From: an uncultured Prevotella sp.
Lineage (GTDB): Bacteria > Bacteroidota > Bacteroidia > Bacteroidales > Bacteroidaceae
Direction of reading: 5' to 3'
DNA length: 24,422 nucleotides
Assembly: GCA_900544825.1 (NCBI GenBank)
Contig: UQWP01000055.1
Coordinates: 1 to 24,422, forward strand
The notes below the pieces were generated by a model. It searched no databases and had not been told where the DNA came from. It saw only the letters and a list, made by a program, of their open reading frames with translations. This document shows positions 22,497 to 24,422 of the stretch, in pieces (position 1 is the stretch's first letter; the number at the start of each line of letters is the position of its first letter). Made by a program: the position numbers and the translations under genes.

Positions 22497-23030
22497 TTAT
22501 ATTACCATCAACAATTGTAGTAAAGCCTTAAAGGCTCCCATGTTCTTTTCTTTCTTGAATACTTTGAGAACTTTTTCCTTTATGATATAGTCCTTTATTC
22601 TATCTCGATAAATAGGATGAGAGAGTAATATCCAAAGCTCTTGATCGATGTAGGCATATTGGGTATTTCTATCTAGCCACGCTCTTGATGGGGAATCCGT
22701 TTTTACTTCGGTATTTGTCCATGCTAAATGCCAGAAGTTATCTGATTTCAAGAAGTAATATGGATAATATAAGGGAGTGAGGTTTTCCTGTTGAGCCTTT
22801 AAGAAAAACTTCCCGAAAATACCTTGGTATATAGGGGTAATTTCCTCATAAGTGAACTGGTTGACCATCTTGCCGTTTTCTATCAGTTTGATGATGGAAA
22901 GGATAAGTGCTGGCTTGGCGATAATGCGTGTATGATTGTTCCTGTTGGTACATTGGAGCATCTTGTCGATGAGCCCGCAATAGTAATTGAAGGCTTCATC
23001 GTAGTCAAAGAATCTGAGAAATGTTGTCAT
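22497..23030 (-). CDS. Protein resembling a DNA sulfur-binding (ScoMcrA SBD-like) domain
   Basis: The motif order in this 177-residue protein (AKPALILSIIKLIENG at 38-53, PLYYPYYFLKSDNFWHLAW at 86-104, LDRNTQYAYIDQELWILL at 119-136) fits the sulfur-binding domain of phosphorothioate-dependent restriction enzymes such as ScoMcrA, which reads R_p phosphorothioate DNA. In those enzymes an HNH nuclease domain follows; here only about 23 residues remain after the domain (LKVFKKEKNMGAFKALLQLL), so this is a stand-alone or truncated form. The assignment is by pattern only. Start: ATG at 23030, 39 bp from a -7 box. It diverges from the structured region and DUF4007 gene, which strengthens the phosphorothioation reading. 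Confidence 0.55.
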   Translation of the reverse strand: MTTFLRFFDYDEAFNYYCGLIDKMLQCTNRNNHTRIIAKPALILSIIKLIENGKMVNQFTYEEITPIYQGIFGKFFLKAQQENLTPLYYPYYFLKSDNFWHLAWTNTEVKTDSPSRAWLDRNTQYAYIDQELWILLSHPIYRDRIKDYIIKEKVLKVFKKEKNMGAFKALLQLLMVI

Positions 23031-23068
23031 AATCTGCTATATTTTTATGGGTTTGACATCTTTTTGTG

Positions 23069-23084
23069 CAAAAATACAAAAATA
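23069..23084 (-). promoter_or_regulatory. Promoter boxes TATTTTTG (two overlapping phases) for the SBD-like gene
   Basis: Minus-strand TATTTTTG occurs at 23069-23076 and again at 23077-23084. It faces away from the plus-strand box at 23121, giving a divergent promoter pair about 45 bp apart. Confidence 0.6.
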
Positions 23085-23120
23085 ATCTAAGATAAGCGCA
23101 CGTATTTCAGAAATAATTAT

Positions 23121-23128
23121 TATTTTTG
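23121..23128 (+). promoter_or_regulatory. -7 box TATTTTTG for the structured RNA/leader
   Basis: A perfect TAnnTTTG box. Transcription would start near 23134-23136, just before the first hairpin. The -33 region is weak. No comparable box is seen between here and the DUF4007 start at 23552. Confidence 0.6.
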
Positions 23129-23133
23129 CAATT

Positions 23134-23500
23134 GCATTCTACCGCAGAAAGCCCGAAGGGCTGAGCGGGTGGGTGTGACTTTTATGGAATAGAGCGTTTA
23201 CTAACGTTCGTCTGCGACTACTCGTAAACTTCGCAACTTTACTCTCTAGTTGGACGTAGATGTGACAATGGTGAATGCTCACGGTGGGTGTATTGTATCC
23301 TGCTGCGAATTGTCGTATACATATCACAACTGTATGTTTTGGTATCGTGTATGACTATATGTTCGTACATGGAATCATCATATACCATAACGTGGGCTTT
23401 CTGCATTGTCCGTCTCTTTCAACTAGGGCAATGCGAAGGCCTTCGAGTGGTGGGATGGGCAAGGAGAATCCCACGTTTCCGTTTTATAGAGGCCTAACAG
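23134..23500 (+). ncRNA. Candidate structured RNA or structured leader before DUF4007
   Basis: About 370 nt lack any plausible gene but are rich in complementary segments. There is an 11-bp perfect long-range helix (GCAGAAAGCCC 23144-23154 / GGGCTTTCTGC 23394-23404). A local hairpin competes for the same bases (CCGC 23142 + AGCCC 23150 against GGGCT 23158 + GCGG 23165, GAA loop). Crossing stems 23196-23201/23224-23229 and 23213-23217/23231-23235 suggest an H-type pseudoknot. Stems 23264-23269/23309-23314, 23341-23345/23382-23386, 23403-23411/23426-23434 and 23450-23456/23468-23474 follow; AGGCCT at 23437 and 23490 can enclose the last. I do not recognise a known RNA family. It could be a free RNA or the 5' leader of the DUF4007 mRNA. 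Confidence 0.5.
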
Positions 23501-23551
23501 AATACTAACACAACTCACGATACCGGGATTCTATCGCTTTGAAGAAGATAG

Positions 23552-24382
23552 ATGTACAACAAATATACACTCTCTGGACATGAATCTTTTCCTTGCAAAA
23601 CCTTATGGCTCACCAAGGGATATAACTTTATGATAGATGGAGGAAACTTCAATGCTTCTGATGCTGTAATAGCTTTGGGAGTAGGAAAAAACATGGTTTC
23701 TTCTATCCGATATTGGCTCAAGGTGTTTGGTATTTCCAATCAGGATGAGCCAAGCAGAATAGCAGATTATTTATTCGATGAATCAGAAGGCGTAGATAAG
23801 TACATTGAAAGTTTGGGAACTTTGTGGTTGCTTCACTACCTTTTGGTCAGTTTGAAAGAAGCAACGCTTTATCATATTACTTTTGTGCAATTCCAAAAAG
23901 AACGCAAGGTCTTTGAGAGGGAACAATTGGTGAACTTTGTGAAAAGATTGATGATAGAGGATGGAAAGGACAAAATCTTTAATGTGAATACCACCAAGAA
24001 AGATGTGGGTGTACTGTTGCAGAATTATGCCCAACCTTATAAGGCCAAAAGCTTTGAGGATTATTCTTCTCTTTTGATTGATTTGGATCTGATAAGAACT
24101 GAGGATAATGGTAAGACGTTCGCCTTCAATATCGAAGGTAAGCGCAGGGTTCCGATCGAGATTTTCTTATATGCCATTCTTCAGGAAAAAGGTAAGGATA
24201 AGTCTGTATCATACGATACATTGCAGGAAATTGGCTTGATGTTCTGCATGACAGATGCTGAGGTCATCGATATGGCCCAGTCTATAGGTGAGCATTATTC
24301 AGAGTATGTCCAGTATAGTGATAATGCAGGTATCCGTCAGCTATTGTTTAAGGAAGGTTCTTCTTTGACAATACTGCGTTAA
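23552..24382 (+). CDS. DUF4007 family protein (SspB-like)
   Basis: This 276-residue protein begins with the family opening YTLSGHESFPCKTLWLTKGY (5-24) and the conserved AVIALGVGKNMVSSIRYWLKV (38-58). TLWLLHYLL, DVGVLLQNYAQPY and SSLLIDLDLI follow in the usual order, and FCMTDAEVIDM lies near the end. It is complete, with stop at 24380-24382. To my knowledge DUF4007 includes SspB, the DNA-nicking component of the SspABCD phosphorothioation system, and occurs beside PAPS-reductase-like and cysteine desulfurase genes in related loci. Such partners would lie just beyond the window end; none is visible here. The long structured leader and the divergent sulfur-binding-like gene support this reading. 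The specific function remains inferred. Confidence 0.85.
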   Translation: MYNKYTLSGHESFPCKTLWLTKGYNFMIDGGNFNASDAVIALGVGKNMVSSIRYWLKVFGISNQDEPSRIADYLFDESEGVDKYIESLGTLWLLHYLLVSLKEATLYHITFVQFQKERKVFEREQLVNFVKRLMIEDGKDKIFNVNTTKKDVGVLLQNYAQPYKAKSFEDYSSLLIDLDLIRTEDNGKTFAFNIEGKRRVPIEIFLYAILQEKGKDKSVSYDTLQEIGLMFCMTDAEVIDMAQSIGEHYSEYVQYSDNAGIRQLLFKEGSSLTILR

Positions 24383-24422
24383 ATTAATATTTAATCGTCT
24401 GTAAATCAATAACTTATATTAA

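Noticed and set aside
23134..23500. Retron, group II intron, tmRNA or CRISPR tracr identity for the structured region
   Set aside because: There is no reverse transcriptase, no intron domain V hairpin, no CCA-ended tRNA-like part, and no cas genes or repeats in the window.
23139..23508. Short open frames in both strands across the structured region
   Set aside because: They have no promoter/start context and no family-like segments, and they overlap each other; the stem pattern is a better account.
1..24422. CRISPR array, tRNA or rRNA genes
   Set aside because: No regularly spaced repeat-spacer pattern was seen, and no tRNA cloverleaf or rRNA core sequence was recognised by eye.

Overview
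The window reads as chromosome of a gut Bacteroidales bacterium, most likely Prevotella/Segatella (copri-like). The evidence is many -7 boxes of the form TAnnTTTG, often with a TTTG/TTGG box about 19-20 bp upstream; a short primary sigma factor without region 1.1; a Bacteroidetes-style RNase P RNA; and a gene set of a GldB-like lipoprotein, an S9B dipeptidyl peptidase, DUF4861, a VirE-domain protein and an HU-like protein. The species is inferred from style, not proven.

Positions 1-18,000 are mostly housekeeping. An MFS exporter (minus strand) has short tandem repeats in its leader. It is followed by a 57-residue lipoprotein gene and a 247-bp nested palindrome. A same-strand run then carries mtaB (tRNA methylthiotransferase), a YhcC-like radical SAM protein, a family 2 glycosyltransferase and a DUF4861 protein, ended by a strong terminator. 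Next come a GldB-like lipoprotein and a DPP IV-type peptidase, ended by three tandem related hairpins. On the minus strand, rpoD is followed at once by a secreted Lys/Ala-rich protein gene, and htrA lies upstream with its own terminator. The RNase P RNA gene, a two-TM protein, a DUF1232 protein, gdhA (minus) and an HU-like DNA-binding protein complete this part.

Positions 18,000-24,422 look accessory and, by eye, become AT-richer. A VirE-type ATPase gene has an unusual 226-bp palindromic region with 22-bp direct repeats upstream of it. Then comes a decaying defence-like cluster: an AAA-ATPase/PD-(D/E)XK gene that appears to have lost its middle in frame, an intact SMC/OLD-like ATPase, and its ATGA-overlapping PIN-like partner, which is broken by a deletion and frameshift. 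The last two genes diverge: a small protein resembling the DNA sulfur-binding domain (minus) and a complete DUF4007 protein (plus). DUF4007 proteins include SspB-like components of DNA phosphorothioation systems, so the window may stop at the first gene of such a system.

The most interesting unexplained object is the roughly 420-nt non-coding stretch between the divergent promoters at 23.07-23.13 kb and the DUF4007 start. It has its own promoter, an 11-bp perfect long-range helix, a competing local hairpin, a possible H-type pseudoknot and several further stems. It looks like a structured RNA or a structured 5' leader. Other items worth a look are the origin-like or operator-like repeats upstream of virE, the heptanucleotide repeat directly before the yhcC-like start codon, and the truncated ATPase/PIN pair.
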